Below are positions 56,175 through 64,000 of a stretch of DNA of 64,000 nucleotides, piece by piece. Source of the DNA: Parabacteroides gordonii MS-1 = DSM 23371. GTDB taxonomy: Bacteria > Bacteroidota > Bacteroidia > Bacteroidales > Tannerellaceae. Numbering within the stretch: the first letter of the stretch is position 1; each line of letters begins with the position of its first letter. The notes under the pieces were generated by a model. It was not told the origin of the DNA. It searched no databases and saw nothing but the letters and a program-made list of their open reading frames with translations. The position numbers were made by a program, and so were the translations under genes. The stretch spans positions 643,958-707,957 of the forward strand of contig NZ_KQ033919.1 of assembly GCF_000969825.1 (NCBI RefSeq), given 5' to 3'.

Positions 56175-56182
56175 TATTTTTG
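56175..56182 (+). promoter_or_regulatory. -7 element ahead of the candidate structured RNA
   Basis: TATTTTTG fits TAnnTTTG immediately before the hairpin series. No -33 match at the standard spacing. Confidence 0.4.
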
Positions 56183-56183
56183 T

Positions 56184-56338
56184 GGGAAGATACTCCCTGC
56201 TAATCCCGGATGGCTCGACCAGCCATTAAACATTCCGACCGGACAAAGAAAAAAGAAGCGTGGATACTGTTGATATATAGACATTGAGGCTCTCGACAGG
56301 CCCCCCAACAAATATATCACAGTACCACGCTCTTGTCC
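56184..56338 (+). ncRNA. candidate structured RNA with three hairpins
   Basis: Hairpin 1: GGGA/TCCC (56184-56197). Hairpin 2: ATGGCT with a 5-base loop and AGCCAT (56210-56226). Hairpin 3 is long (56241-56338): GGACAA/TTGTCC, GCGTGG/CCACGC, TACTGT/ACAGTA and GATATAT/ATATATC, in total 25 pairs broken by small bulges, with a 33-base loop rich in C and G. The region is GC-richer than its surroundings and codes for nothing I can support. I do not recognise an RNA family. On the minus strand the long hairpin is followed by a T-rich run, so a leftward terminator is the alternative. Confidence 0.4.
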
Positions 56339-56696
56339 ATATACACGAATCAATTTCAAACAATTCTCATTGTGCATAAACAGATAAGAACATTTGCATC
56401 TACTGTCTATTATTTGTTAGGTATGAAATTGTCGAGATTTCAATGCCAAATAATATTTAAAACGCTTATGTCCAACAAAAAACGACACACGTTGCAACTC
56501 GTTGCATTTCATGCGCAGGGCAAAGATAAGCAGAAGATTTCAATAATCAATTTTTCTCAAAAAAAATATTACTCGCAAGGGTAATTTAAAATATCCGCTA
56601 TAGTAATCTCAATAACATAGTATAGTAATGACAATTTGATAGATGAAGAAGATTGATAAAATCAGTTATCTATTCGGTAATTCGAAGAGAAACTTG

Positions 56697-56704
56697 TACA
56701 TTTG
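56697..56704 (+). promoter_or_regulatory. promoter -7 element of the DUF3298-like gene
   Basis: TACATTTG fits TAnnTTTG, with TTCG 20 bp upstream (56673-56676) as a possible -33. It lies 35 bp before the ATG. Confidence 0.55.
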
Positions 56705-56738
56705 CGTCTTATAAGTATAAAATTAAATCTGTATCACG

Positions 56739-57587
56739 ATGAAGACGCAATTATGCCAAAAACTGGTGGCTCTATTTCTCATTAGTATTTTTGTCAGTGG
56801 TTGTAATACCGGAACAAAAAAGACGGCGGATAATGATATAAAATTCGACTCGATCAGTGTGGACAAAACCTATCATTTGCTGGAAAACCCAGAAAATCCA
56901 AACTGTAACCTGCAGATAAACTTCACGTTCCCGGTCAAATACGACAATAAAGACATACTGAAAAAGATTCAGAAACAGTTCGTCTCCTCTTACTTCGGAG
57001 ATAACTATGATGCTTTATCCCCCGAAGAGGCAACAGCCAAATATACACAAGACTACCTGGATAGCTACAAGGAACTGGAAGAGGAATATAAGGATGAAGT
57101 AGCCAAATCGGATGAAACTCCGGTGGGAGCCTGGTTCGGTTACTACGAAATGTCGTCGAACGATATTGCTTATAACCAAAATGGAATCCTGAGCTATACA
57201 GTCAATTTCGATAATTACACGGGGGGAGCACATGGAGCGCACAGTTTCAGCAACAATGTCATCGACCTGAAAACTGGTGATCTGATCAAAGAAGAAGATA
57301 TATTTATTGATAATTATCAGGACGACCTGGCACAGATACTGGTAGACCGGATCGCCAAACAAAACAATGTGGATAATCCGAAAGAACTGGAAAACGTAGG
57401 TTTCTTCAGCGTGGAAGAGATTTTCCCCAACGGAAACTTCCTGATAGACGATTATGGTATTACCTATACATTTAATGAATACGAGATCGCGGCCTATGTA
57501 GTGGGGGCAACTAACGTACATCTTCCGTACGAAGAGATACAATACCTGCTGAAAAAAGACAGTCCGATCGCTCATCTGGCATTTTAA
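56739..57587 (+). CDS. DUF3298 (RsiV-like) lipoprotein
   Basis: 282 aa. Lipobox VSGC (cysteine about residue 22). The mature part resembles the DUF4163/DUF3298 pair: an N-terminal mixed domain (NLQINFTFPVKYDNKDILKKIQKQF), then YTVNFDNYTGGAHGAHSFSNNVIDLKTGDLI and YTFNEYEIAAYVVGATNVHLPYEEI. In the firmicute anti-sigma factor RsiV this domain binds lysozyme; here no anti-sigma part or sigma gene is present, so only the fold is transferred. It ends 9 bp before rsmG and may share its transcript. Confidence 0.8.
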   Translation: MKTQLCQKLVALFLISIFVSGCNTGTKKTADNDIKFDSISVDKTYHLLENPENPNCNLQINFTFPVKYDNKDILKKIQKQFVSSYFGDNYDALSPEEATAKYTQDYLDSYKELEEEYKDEVAKSDETPVGAWFGYYEMSSNDIAYNQNGILSYTVNFDNYTGGAHGAHSFSNNVIDLKTGDLIKEEDIFIDNYQDDLAQILVDRIAKQNNVDNPKELENVGFFSVEEIFPNGNFLIDDYGITYTFNEYEIAAYVVGATNVHLPYEEIQYLLKKDSPIAHLAF

Positions 57588-57596
57588 AAACAATTT

Positions 57597-58217
57597 ATGG
57601 AACTTATAAAGACTTATTTTCCGGAGCTGAACGAAAAGCAACTGGCACAATACGAAGCTCTGTATGACTTATATACTGACTGGAACTCAAAAATCAATGT
57701 CATTTCCCGCAAAGATATAGAGAACCTGTATCCGCACCATGTACTCCATTCATTGGGGATCACCAAAATGATGAAGTTCAAAGACGGTTCTACCGTTATG
57801 GATATCGGTACGGGCGGGGGATTTCCGGGTATTCCCCTGGCTATCTTCTTTCCGGAGGTGCAGTTCCACTTGGTCGACAGCATCGGGAAAAAGATCAAGG
57901 TAGGACAGGCCGTTGCCGAGGCGATCGGTTTGAAGAACGTTACATTCCGCCATTGCCGCGCCGAAGAAGAAAAACAACTTTTCGACTTCGTTGTCAGCCG
58001 GGCGGTCATGCCATTAGCCGACCTGGTCAAAATATCCCGCAAGAACGTAAAAAAAGAACAACAGAATGCGTTGCCGAATGGTTTGATTTGCCTGAAGGGG
58101 GGCGAACTTCAGCATGAGATACATGCATTCCAGAAGCAAGCGATCACGATCGAGCTGGGTGACCATTTCAAAGAAGAATTTTTCAAAACTAAAAAAGTAG
58201 TTTACGTACCGCTATGA
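57597..58217 (+). CDS. rsmG: 16S rRNA (guanine527-N7)-methyltransferase
   Basis: 206 aa. RsmG methylates G527 in the 530 loop of 16S rRNA using SAM; loss gives low-level streptomycin resistance. SAM-binding motif VMDIGTGGGFPGIPLAIFFP, the acidic end of the next strand FHLVDSIGKKI and the catalytic-face FDFVVSRAVMPL are intact. The N-terminal WNSKINVISRKDIENLYPHHVLHSL is typical. Its stop overlaps the next start by ATGA. Confidence 0.97.
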   Translation: MELIKTYFPELNEKQLAQYEALYDLYTDWNSKINVISRKDIENLYPHHVLHSLGITKMMKFKDGSTVMDIGTGGGFPGIPLAIFFPEVQFHLVDSIGKKIKVGQAVAEAIGLKNVTFRHCRAEEEKQLFDFVVSRAVMPLADLVKISRKNVKKEQQNALPNGLICLKGGELQHEIHAFQKQAITIELGDHFKEEFFKTKKVVYVPL

Positions 58218-58852
58218 TTACAATACAAGCATTTCAATTTAATTACTTCCAAGAGAATACCTTCGTATTGCATGACGATACGAAAGAAGCAGTCATTATC
58301 GACTGCGGATGTTGCCGTAAAGAAGAAGAAAAACTATTGAGCGACTATATCACCGAGAATAAACTGACGGTGAAACACCTGCTCTGTACGCATCTTCATC
58401 TGGATCACATATTCGGCAACCCGTTTGCTTACCAGACGTACGGCTTAAAACCGGAAGCACACAAAGCGGACGTAGAACATCTACCGTCACCCAAAGAACA
58501 GGCCAAGCTTTTCGGCGTACCGGGTAAAATGGTAAATATTCCGGTGGAGAAATACCTGGTAGGAAACGAAGTGGTTAAATTCGGACATTCCGAACTACTG
58601 GTGCTGACCGTACCCGGCCACTCACCCGGCAGCATTGCTTTCTATAATAAGAAAAACGGTTTTGTCATTGTGGGAGATGCCTTATTTGCCGGCAGTATCG
58701 GTCGTACAGACCTGTGGGGCGGAAACCAGGAGGTACTGATCGCAGCCATCAACGACAAACTATTATCCCTTCCGGACGAAACGGTCGTTTATCCCGGCCA
58801 CGGCCCGGAAACAAGAATTATCGACGAGAAATTAAACAATCCTTATTTATAA
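58214..58852 (+). CDS. metallo-beta-lactamase-fold hydrolase (glyoxalase II-like)
   Basis: 212 aa. Metal-binding motif THLHLDH (HxHxDH), further ligands in VPGHSPGS and FVIVGDALF, and the closing histidine in VYPGHGPET. This is the short glyoxalase II-like group found widely in Bacteroidetes; the substrate is unknown, probably a thioester or glutathione-like adduct. Coupled to rsmG by a 4-bp overlap and 14 bp before gcvP. Confidence 0.9.
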   Translation: MITIQAFQFNYFQENTFVLHDDTKEAVIIDCGCCRKEEEKLLSDYITENKLTVKHLLCTHLHLDHIFGNPFAYQTYGLKPEAHKADVEHLPSPKEQAKLFGVPGKMVNIPVEKYLVGNEVVKFGHSELLVLTVPGHSPGSIAFYNKKNGFVIVGDALFAGSIGRTDLWGGNQEVLIAAINDKLLSLPDETVVYPGHGPETRIIDEKLNNPYL

Positions 58853-58866
58853 ACACATTAAATACT

Positions 58867-61719
58867 ATGGACACAAATAAATTTGTAAACCGTCATGTCG
58901 GTATTGCAGAGGAAGATATTCCGGCAATGCTTGAAGCTATCGGTGTTAAATCGGTCAACGAATTGATTGACCAGACCATTCCGGCCAATATCCGTCTGAA
59001 AGAACCTTTGAATCTTCCGGAACCCATGACGGAAAGGGAATATGCCGAACATATTTCCGAACTGGCATCCAAGAACGAAGTATTCACCTCCTATATCGGC
59101 ATGGGTTGGTACGATACCATCTGCCCTGCCCCTATCCTGCGAAATGTGTTTGAGAATCCGGCATGGTACACTTCCTATACGCCGTATCAGGCAGAAGTAT
59201 CGCAGGGACGTCTGGAAGCCTTACTTAATTTCCAGACCGTGATCAGCGAACTGACCGCATTGCCGTTGACCAACTGCTCGTTGCTGGACGAAGCGACTGC
59301 CGCAGCCGAAGCTGCCAGCATGTTCTACGGAAGCCGCAGCCGTGCACAGGCTAAAGCGGGTGCCAATACGTTATTTGTAGATGAAAATGTATTTGCTTCC
59401 ACCCAGGCTGTCATCAACACCCGTATGATCCCGCAGGGTATCAAGGTAGTGACAGGCGATTACAAAACATTCGAATTTACTCCCGATGTATTCGGTGCGA
59501 TCGTTCAATATCCAAATGCGAGTGGTTCCATCGAAGACTATAAAGAATTCGTTGCCAAAGCAAATGCGAACGAAACCCGTGTAGCTGTTGCAGCCGACCT
59601 GATGAGCCTGGTATTGCTGACACCTCCGGGCGAATGGGGTGCGGATGTAGTATTCGGTAGCAGCCAGCGTTTCGGTATCCCGATGTTCTACGGCGGTCCT
59701 TCAGCTGCTTTCTTTGCAACAAAAGACGAATACAAACGTGCCATTCCGGGACGTATCATCGGTATCTCCAAAGATGCTTACGGACATCCGGCTTTCCGTC
59801 TGGCTCTCCAGACACGCGAACAGCATATCAAACGCGAAAAAGCGACTTCCAATATCTGTACCGCACAGGCTCTGCTGGCAACAATGGCCGGCTTCTATGC
59901 CGTATATCACGGAGCAGAAGGTCTGCGCAACATTGCAGGACGCATCCATGCTTCTGCCGGCTTCCTAGCTGCCGAACTTGAAAAACTGGGTTACAGACAA
60001 CTGAACAAAGATTATTTCGATACGCTGAAAATCGAATTGCCGGCTCACGTTTCCGTGAATGTCCTCCGTGAGATCGCGCTGGAATGTAAAGTGAACCTGC
60101 GTTACTTCGAAGCCGGACAGGTGGGCATCAGTATCGACGAAACAACGCAACCGACCGATATCGGCGTACTGCTTTATATCTTCGCCGGAGCAGCCGGAAA
60201 AGATTATATGCTGGAAGAAGCCATTCCCGAAAAGACTTATTTCGACAAGAAATTTGCCCGTACATCCGACATCCTGGTGGAAGATGTATTCAAGAAATAT
60301 CATACGGAAACAGAATTGATGCGTTACATTACCCGCTTGGGACGTAAAGACGTATCGTTGGCACAATCCATGATCTCCCTGGGTTCCTGTACGATGAAGC
60401 TGAATTCAGCATCAAGCATGTTACCACTGGGTCGTCCTGAATTCCAGAATATCCACCCGTACGCTCCCGAAGAACAGGTAGAAGGGTACAAGGAACTGAT
60501 AGAGAACCTTTGCAATTACCTGACCGAGATAACAGGATTCAAGGGTGCCACCCTGCAACCGAACTCCGGTGCTGCCGGTGAATATACAGGACTTCGCGTG
60601 ATCCGCGCTTACCTGGAAAGCATCGGACAGGGACACAGAAATATCGTTCTTCTGCCCGCTTCCGCCCACGGTACAAACCCGGCCAGCGCAATTCAGTGCG
60701 GTTACACGACTGTTACGGTAAAATGTGACGACAACGGTAACATCGACCTGGAAGATTTCCGTGCCAAAGCAGAAGAGAACAAGGATAACCTGGCTGCAAC
60801 CATGATCACTTATCCTTCTACACACGGTATCTTTGAAGTCGACATCAAAGAAATGTGCGACATCATCCATGCATGTGGCGCACAGGTTTATATGGACGGT
60901 GCCAATATGAATGCACAGGTAGGGCTGACCAACCCCGGTACGATCGGTGCCGATGTTTGTCACCTGAACCTGCATAAAACATTTGCCATTCCTCACGGTG
61001 GCGGTGGCCCCGGCGTAGGCCCGATCTGCGTAGCCGAACACCTGGTTCCGTTCCTGCCGTCTCACCCTGTTCTGTGGGGGTCTGATCAGAATACGGTTTC
61101 CGCCGCTCCTTACGGTAGTGCCGGTGTTCTTCCTATTACATATGCTTACATCCGCATGCTGGGTACGGAAGGACTGGAAACAGTAACAAAAACGGCTATC
61201 CTGAACGCCAACTATCTGGCTTCCAAATTCAAAGATACTTACGGTATCGTTTATACAGGTGCAACCGGACGTGTAGGCCACGAACTGATCCTCGAATGCC
61301 GTGGTGTGAAAGAAGCATCCGGTATCGACGAAGGCGATATCGCCAAACGTCTGATGGACTTCGGTTACCATGCTCCTACGCTGTCATTCCCGGTACACGG
61401 CACCTTGATGGTCGAACCGACCGAAAGCGAAAGCAAAGCCGAGCTGGATCGTTTTGCCGAAGTAATGGACTGCATCTGGAAAGAGATCAAAGAAGTAGAA
61501 GAAGGAAAAGCATCCAAAGAAGACAACGTGCTCAAAAATGCTCCTCATCCGGAATATGAAGTAACGGCCGATGAATGGAAGCATGAATATCCCCGTAGTA
61601 AGGCAGCCTTCCCGCTGGAATGGTTGCACGAAAGTAAATTCTGGATCAACGTAGCCCGCGTAGATAATGCTTACGGCGACCGTAACCTGATCCCTACTCT
61701 CTGTGCTTGTGAAATTTAA
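58867..61719 (+). CDS. gcvP: glycine dehydrogenase (aminomethyl-transferring), P protein
   Basis: 950 aa from the ATG at 58867, where the conserved NKFVNRHVG start lies; the frame opens earlier inside the MBL gene. It is the fused two-domain P protein that decarboxylates glycine with pyridoxal phosphate and hands the aminomethyl group to the lipoyl H protein. The PLP lysine is K704 in LNLHKTFAIPHGGGGPG; YMDGANMNAQVG and QPNSGAAGEYTGLR are further active-site blocks. No gcvT or gcvH is within the window, so the system is split across the genome. Confidence 0.97.
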   Translation: MDTNKFVNRHVGIAEEDIPAMLEAIGVKSVNELIDQTIPANIRLKEPLNLPEPMTEREYAEHISELASKNEVFTSYIGMGWYDTICPAPILRNVFENPAWYTSYTPYQAEVSQGRLEALLNFQTVISELTALPLTNCSLLDEATAAAEAASMFYGSRSRAQAKAGANTLFVDENVFASTQAVINTRMIPQGIKVVTGDYKTFEFTPDVFGAIVQYPNASGSIEDYKEFVAKANANETRVAVAADLMSLVLLTPPGEWGADVVFGSSQRFGIPMFYGGPSAAFFATKDEYKRAIPGRIIGISKDAYGHPAFRLALQTREQHIKREKATSNICTAQALLATMAGFYAVYHGAEGLRNIAGRIHASAGFLAAELEKLGYRQLNKDYFDTLKIELPAHVSVNVLREIALECKVNLRYFEAGQVGISIDETTQPTDIGVLLYIFAGAAGKDYMLEEAIPEKTYFDKKFARTSDILVEDVFKKYHTETELMRYITRLGRKDVSLAQSMISLGSCTMKLNSASSMLPLGRPEFQNIHPYAPEEQVEGYKELIENLCNYLTEITGFKGATLQPNSGAAGEYTGLRVIRAYLESIGQGHRNIVLLPASAHGTNPASAIQCGYTTVTVKCDDNGNIDLEDFRAKAEENKDNLAATMITYPSTHGIFEVDIKEMCDIIHACGAQVYMDGANMNAQVGLTNPGTIGADVCHLNLHKTFAIPHGGGGPGVGPICVAEHLVPFLPSHPVLWGSDQNTVSAAPYGSAGVLPITYAYIRMLGTEGLETVTKTAILNANYLASKFKDTYGIVYTGATGRVGHELILECRGVKEASGIDEGDIAKRLMDFGYHAPTLSFPVHGTLMVEPTESESKAELDRFAEVMDCIWKEIKEVEEGKASKEDNVLKNAPHPEYEVTADEWKHEYPRSKAAFPLEWLHESKFWINVARVDNAYGDRNLIPTLCACEI

Positions 61720-61738
61720 TAACGACAACAACTAATTA

Positions 61739-62851
61739 ATGAAGAAAGTATTTATCGCTTTGGCAGCTGTTGCTTTACTGGCAACGGCTTGCACCAAAGC
61801 TCCGGAAACAAAAGTGAAAGTGTACGGTTGGCAAGGCGAAGGCGGCAACACAACCGAAGAAACCCTGCAAGCTGATTTCAGCAAATGGAAATCGCATGGA
61901 CTGGACGGCATGTGCTATAATGCCGGACACGACCTGCAGAAAATCCAGCGCGCAGCCAAAGTGGCTCATGCCAACGGTATGGAATATCATGCCTGGATAC
62001 CAGCCATGCTGCAAGGAAATATGGATTCTACATTGTATACGGTAAACCGTAAAGGCGAATCGGCCTACAACGTACAGGCATACGTTCCTTATTACAAAAG
62101 CTTATGCCCGAACCACGAAGGTACAGCCGAATTCCTGACCGACCTGTACGGTAAAGTAGCTGATATCCCCGAAGTGGATTACGTTCATCTGGACTATATC
62201 CGTTATGTAGACGTGATCCTGGCTAAAGGTCTCTGGGAAAAATACGGCCTGGTCATGAACGAAGAATATCCGACTGCCGATTATTGCTATTGCGATAAAT
62301 GTGTGGCCGACTTTAAGGCTGCTACCGGTATCGACATCAAATCGGTTGAAGATCCTTCCAAATGTGAAGAATGGGCACAGTTCCGCTGCGACCTGATCAC
62401 CAAGCTGGTCGATCGCATTGCCGATACAGTGCACGCCAAAGGCAAGAAAGTCAGCGCAGCCGTTTTCCCCGGCCCCGATTCTCATGCGAAATGGATGGTT
62501 CGCCAAGAATGGAACAAATGGAACATCGATGCATTCTTCCCGATGAACTACAACGATTTCTATCTGGAAGATGCAGCCTGGGTAGGCGAAGTAACGAAAG
62601 AAGAAGTGAACTCCGTTAATGGCAAAAAGCCGGTTTACAGCGGCCTGTTTATCTGTCAGGATTGGCAGAATAAGGCCAACATCAAAGATCCGGAAGGCCA
62701 CGGCCTGATTCCTTCTGAGATGGAAGAAGCTGTACGCGGTTCGATGGAAAGCGGTGCGGCAGGTATCGCCCTGTTTACGCCCGGTAATATGACCGACGAA
62801 CATTGGAAAGCGTTCGACAAGGCTATTCACCAGTCATATACGAAAAAATAA
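61739..62851 (+). CDS. glycosidase-like TIM-barrel lipoprotein
   Basis: 370 aa. Lipobox LATAC (cysteine about residue 18). The barrel resembles the GH10-like GHL families: KVYGWQGEGGNTTEETLQADFSKWKSHGLDGMCYNAG, YHAWIPAMLQGN, EVDYVHLDYIRYVDV (the conserved D-Y-I-R-Y strand) and NIDAFFPMNYNDFYLEDAAW. A CYCDKC pair sits in a loop (about 183-188). It probably hydrolyses or binds a peptidoglycan or glycan fragment at the outer membrane; the substrate is unknown. Lies 19 bp after gcvP but is functionally unrelated. Confidence 0.75.
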   Translation: MKKVFIALAAVALLATACTKAPETKVKVYGWQGEGGNTTEETLQADFSKWKSHGLDGMCYNAGHDLQKIQRAAKVAHANGMEYHAWIPAMLQGNMDSTLYTVNRKGESAYNVQAYVPYYKSLCPNHEGTAEFLTDLYGKVADIPEVDYVHLDYIRYVDVILAKGLWEKYGLVMNEEYPTADYCYCDKCVADFKAATGIDIKSVEDPSKCEEWAQFRCDLITKLVDRIADTVHAKGKKVSAAVFPGPDSHAKWMVRQEWNKWNIDAFFPMNYNDFYLEDAAWVGEVTKEEVNSVNGKKPVYSGLFICQDWQNKANIKDPEGHGLIPSEMEEAVRGSMESGAAGIALFTPGNMTDEHWKAFDKAIHQSYTKK

Positions 62852-62872
62852 ATGACTTACACGATATGTAAC

Positions 62873-62924
62873 AACGCAGGTATACGCAGCTCTAATTTTC
62901 TCATCTGCATATACCTGCGTTTTA
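62873..62924 (+). terminator. terminator before the POT transporter gene
   Basis: Arms AACGCAGGTATA and TATACCTGCGTT with an inner GCAG/CTGC pairing and a short T run. It ends the gcvP-lipoprotein transcript. Confidence 0.8.
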
Positions 62925-62962
62925 CATTTCTATTCTAAATTCTAAAAACAAATAACTATCAC

Positions 62963-64000
62963 ATGAACACAACGACAAAGAAAGAGAAAATCAAATTTAG
63001 TAAAGCGTTTTGGGTAGCCAATACCGTCGAACTTTTTGAACGTGCAGCCTATTACGGCGTATTTATCGTAATAACCCTCTACCTCAGCCGTATCCTCGGA
63101 TTCAACGACATCCAGGCGGCTACTATCGCCGGAACATTCTCCGCTTTTCTTTATCTGCTTCCCACATTTGCCGGAGCACTAGCCGATAAAATAGGATTCC
63201 GTAACTCCATGTTGTTAGCCTTTTCCCTGCTCACCATCGGTTATACCGGACTAGGTCTTTATCCTACCTGGCTAGAATCGGCCGGTCTTGTCGAGTATGG
63301 AACCACCACCACATTCAAAGGATTACTGGAGAGTAACCTTCGATATGGTATCATCCCCATTATGGCGCTGATCGTTCTCGGGGGCTCATTCATCAAAAGT
63401 GTGATCACCGGTACAGTAGCCAGAGAAACAACGCCTGAAACCCGTGCCAAAGGTTTCTCCATCTTCTACGCGATGGTTAATATCGGAGCCTTTTCCGGCA
63501 AGACCATTGTAAAGCCGTTACGCGAAGCATTAGGAAACGAAGGGCTTATTACCCTCAACTATTTTTCGGCATCGATGACCTTCATTGCTTTGATAGCCAT
63601 CTGGTTCTTCTATAAAAGCGCCCAGCATTCGGGTGAAGGTAAGACATTCGGTCAGATATGGACAGCATTAATCAAAGTCTGCACAAACGGACGACTGATC
63701 ACCCTGATAATCATTATCACCGGTTTCTGGATGGTGCAACATCAATTATATGCAACTATGCCTAAATATGTATTACGCCTGGCCGGTGAAGGAGCTTCTC
63801 CATCCTGGTATGCCAATGTCAATCCACTAGTAGTCGTATTGACCGTAAACCTGGTTACTCAGTTAATGCGTAAGAAAACAGCGCTAACTTCTATGACGCT
63901 CGGTATGTTCATCATGCCGGTATCGGCCCTCTGTATGGCTTATGGGAATATGCTGGACGGAAGTACAACTATTCTGGGTATGCATCCGGTAGCTTTTATG
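62963..64000 (+). CDS. POT/MFS family transporter, 5' part (runs off the window)
   Basis: 346 codons from the ATG at 62963 without a stop before the window ends. The first helix pair has FWVANTVELFERAAYYGVFIVITLYLS, the E-x-x-E-R motif of proton-dependent oligopeptide transporters; GTFSAFLYLLPTFAGALADKIGFRNSML and FSIFYAMVNIGAF are further POT-type blocks. At least eight membrane helices are visible. Probably a di/tripeptide:H+ symporter; some Bacteroidetes members of this group are other MFS types, so the substrate is tentative. Confidence 0.82.
   Translation, partial: MNTTTKKEKIKFSKAFWVANTVELFERAAYYGVFIVITLYLSRILGFNDIQAATIAGTFSAFLYLLPTFAGALADKIGFRNSMLLAFSLLTIGYTGLGLYPTWLESAGLVEYGTTTTFKGLLESNLRYGIIPIMALIVLGGSFIKSVITGTVARETTPETRAKGFSIFYAMVNIGAFSGKTIVKPLREALGNEGLITLNYFSASMTFIALIAIWFFYKSAQHSGEGKTFGQIWTALIKVCTNGRLITLIIIITGFWMVQHQLYATMPKYVLRLAGEGASPSWYANVNPLVVVLTVNLVTQLMRKKTALTSMTLGMFIMPVSALCMAYGNMLDGSTTILGMHPVAFM

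Larger units (their letters stand above)
55855..56738. other. long intergenic region with a structured core
   Basis: About 880 bp without a supported gene. An 84-codon minus-strand frame at 56123-56377 is judged to be chance. The stretch holds the upstream region of the betaine transporter, a candidate structured RNA at 56184-56338 and the promoter of the DUF3298-like gene. The rest is AT-rich with no clear signal. Confidence 0.6.

Noticed and set aside
56184-56338. 6S RNA
   Set aside because: A long hairpin is present, but the expected closing stem with a large symmetrical central bubble could not be drawn.
56123-56377. 84-codon minus-strand frame in the intergenic region
   Set aside because: It crosses the hairpin series, lacks a ribosome site and has no recognisable domain.
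60421-61371. 316-codon minus-strand frame opposite gcvP
   Set aside because: Antisense shadow; gcvP is complete and its active-site motifs are in the other frame.

Overview
The window looks like the chromosome of a gut Bacteroidales bacterium, most likely Parabacteroides or a close relative. The evidence is a hybrid two-component/SusC/SusD polysaccharide locus, Bacteroidetes promoters with a TAnnTTTG -7 element, a Por-type (T9SS) C-terminal sorting domain, DUF4153 and DUF6261-like proteins, and an NrfHA/ResB/CcsA nitrite-ammonification cluster. The species assignment is inference. I saw no rRNA, tRNA, integrase, transposase, prophage or CRISPR array.

Layout. 0.4-2 kb: pirin and a cysteine-bearing Dps-like ferritin. 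2-6.2 kb: a large secreted GH5 glycanase whose frame is cut by one in-frame TGA, leaving the last module and the T9SS sorting domain behind the stop. 6.4-9.7 kb: a Crp/Fnr regulator divergent from hcp (hybrid cluster protein), with an unusual operator-like region between them, then mscL. 9.7-18 kb (minus strand): a high-affinity K+ uptake operon (31-aa micro-ORF, kdpF, kdpA, kdpB, kdpC, porin, truncated KdpD, separate histidine kinase) with a possible sigma-54 promoter. 18-21 kb: a CAT-like acetyltransferase, an orphan lipoprotein and an OmpA-type lipoprotein. 21.3-27.6 kb: nrfH, nrfA, resB, ccsA, an outer-membrane barrel and a second Crp/Fnr regulator. 27.7-29 kb: a sigma-54 response regulator that may be the missing partner of the Kdp kinase.

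29-44.9 kb is a polysaccharide utilisation locus: HTCS sensor, SusC, SusD, three GH43 enzymes and an unrecognised 676-aa protein probably built on an alpha/alpha barrel. An arabinose- or xylose-containing glycan is the likely target. Base composition changes sharply inside the locus. 45-48 kb holds a regularly spaced palindrome array in front of a DUF6261-like gene, followed by a PAS histidine kinase. 48-51.4 kb: fucose permease, a mutarotase and a DUF4153 membrane protein. 51.5-56 kb: ferritin, an SGNH hydrolase and a glycine-betaine ABC transporter. 56-64 kb: a candidate structured RNA, a DUF3298-like lipoprotein, rsmG, an MBL hydrolase, gcvP, a glycosidase-like lipoprotein and a truncated POT/MFS transporter running off the end.

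Most notable: (1) five dyads at a constant 41-42 bp period ahead of the DUF6261-like gene; (2) near-identical 16-bp Crp/Fnr-type dyads placed exactly 37 bp ahead of the -7 elements of hcp and nrfH, which suggests one regulon for nitrosative and nitrite metabolism; (3) three exact 22-bp-period dyads upstream of hcp; (4) an ideal promoter held inside a 15-bp inverted repeat in front of the second Crp/Fnr gene; (5) the in-frame stop that separates the GH5 enzyme from its secretion signal.
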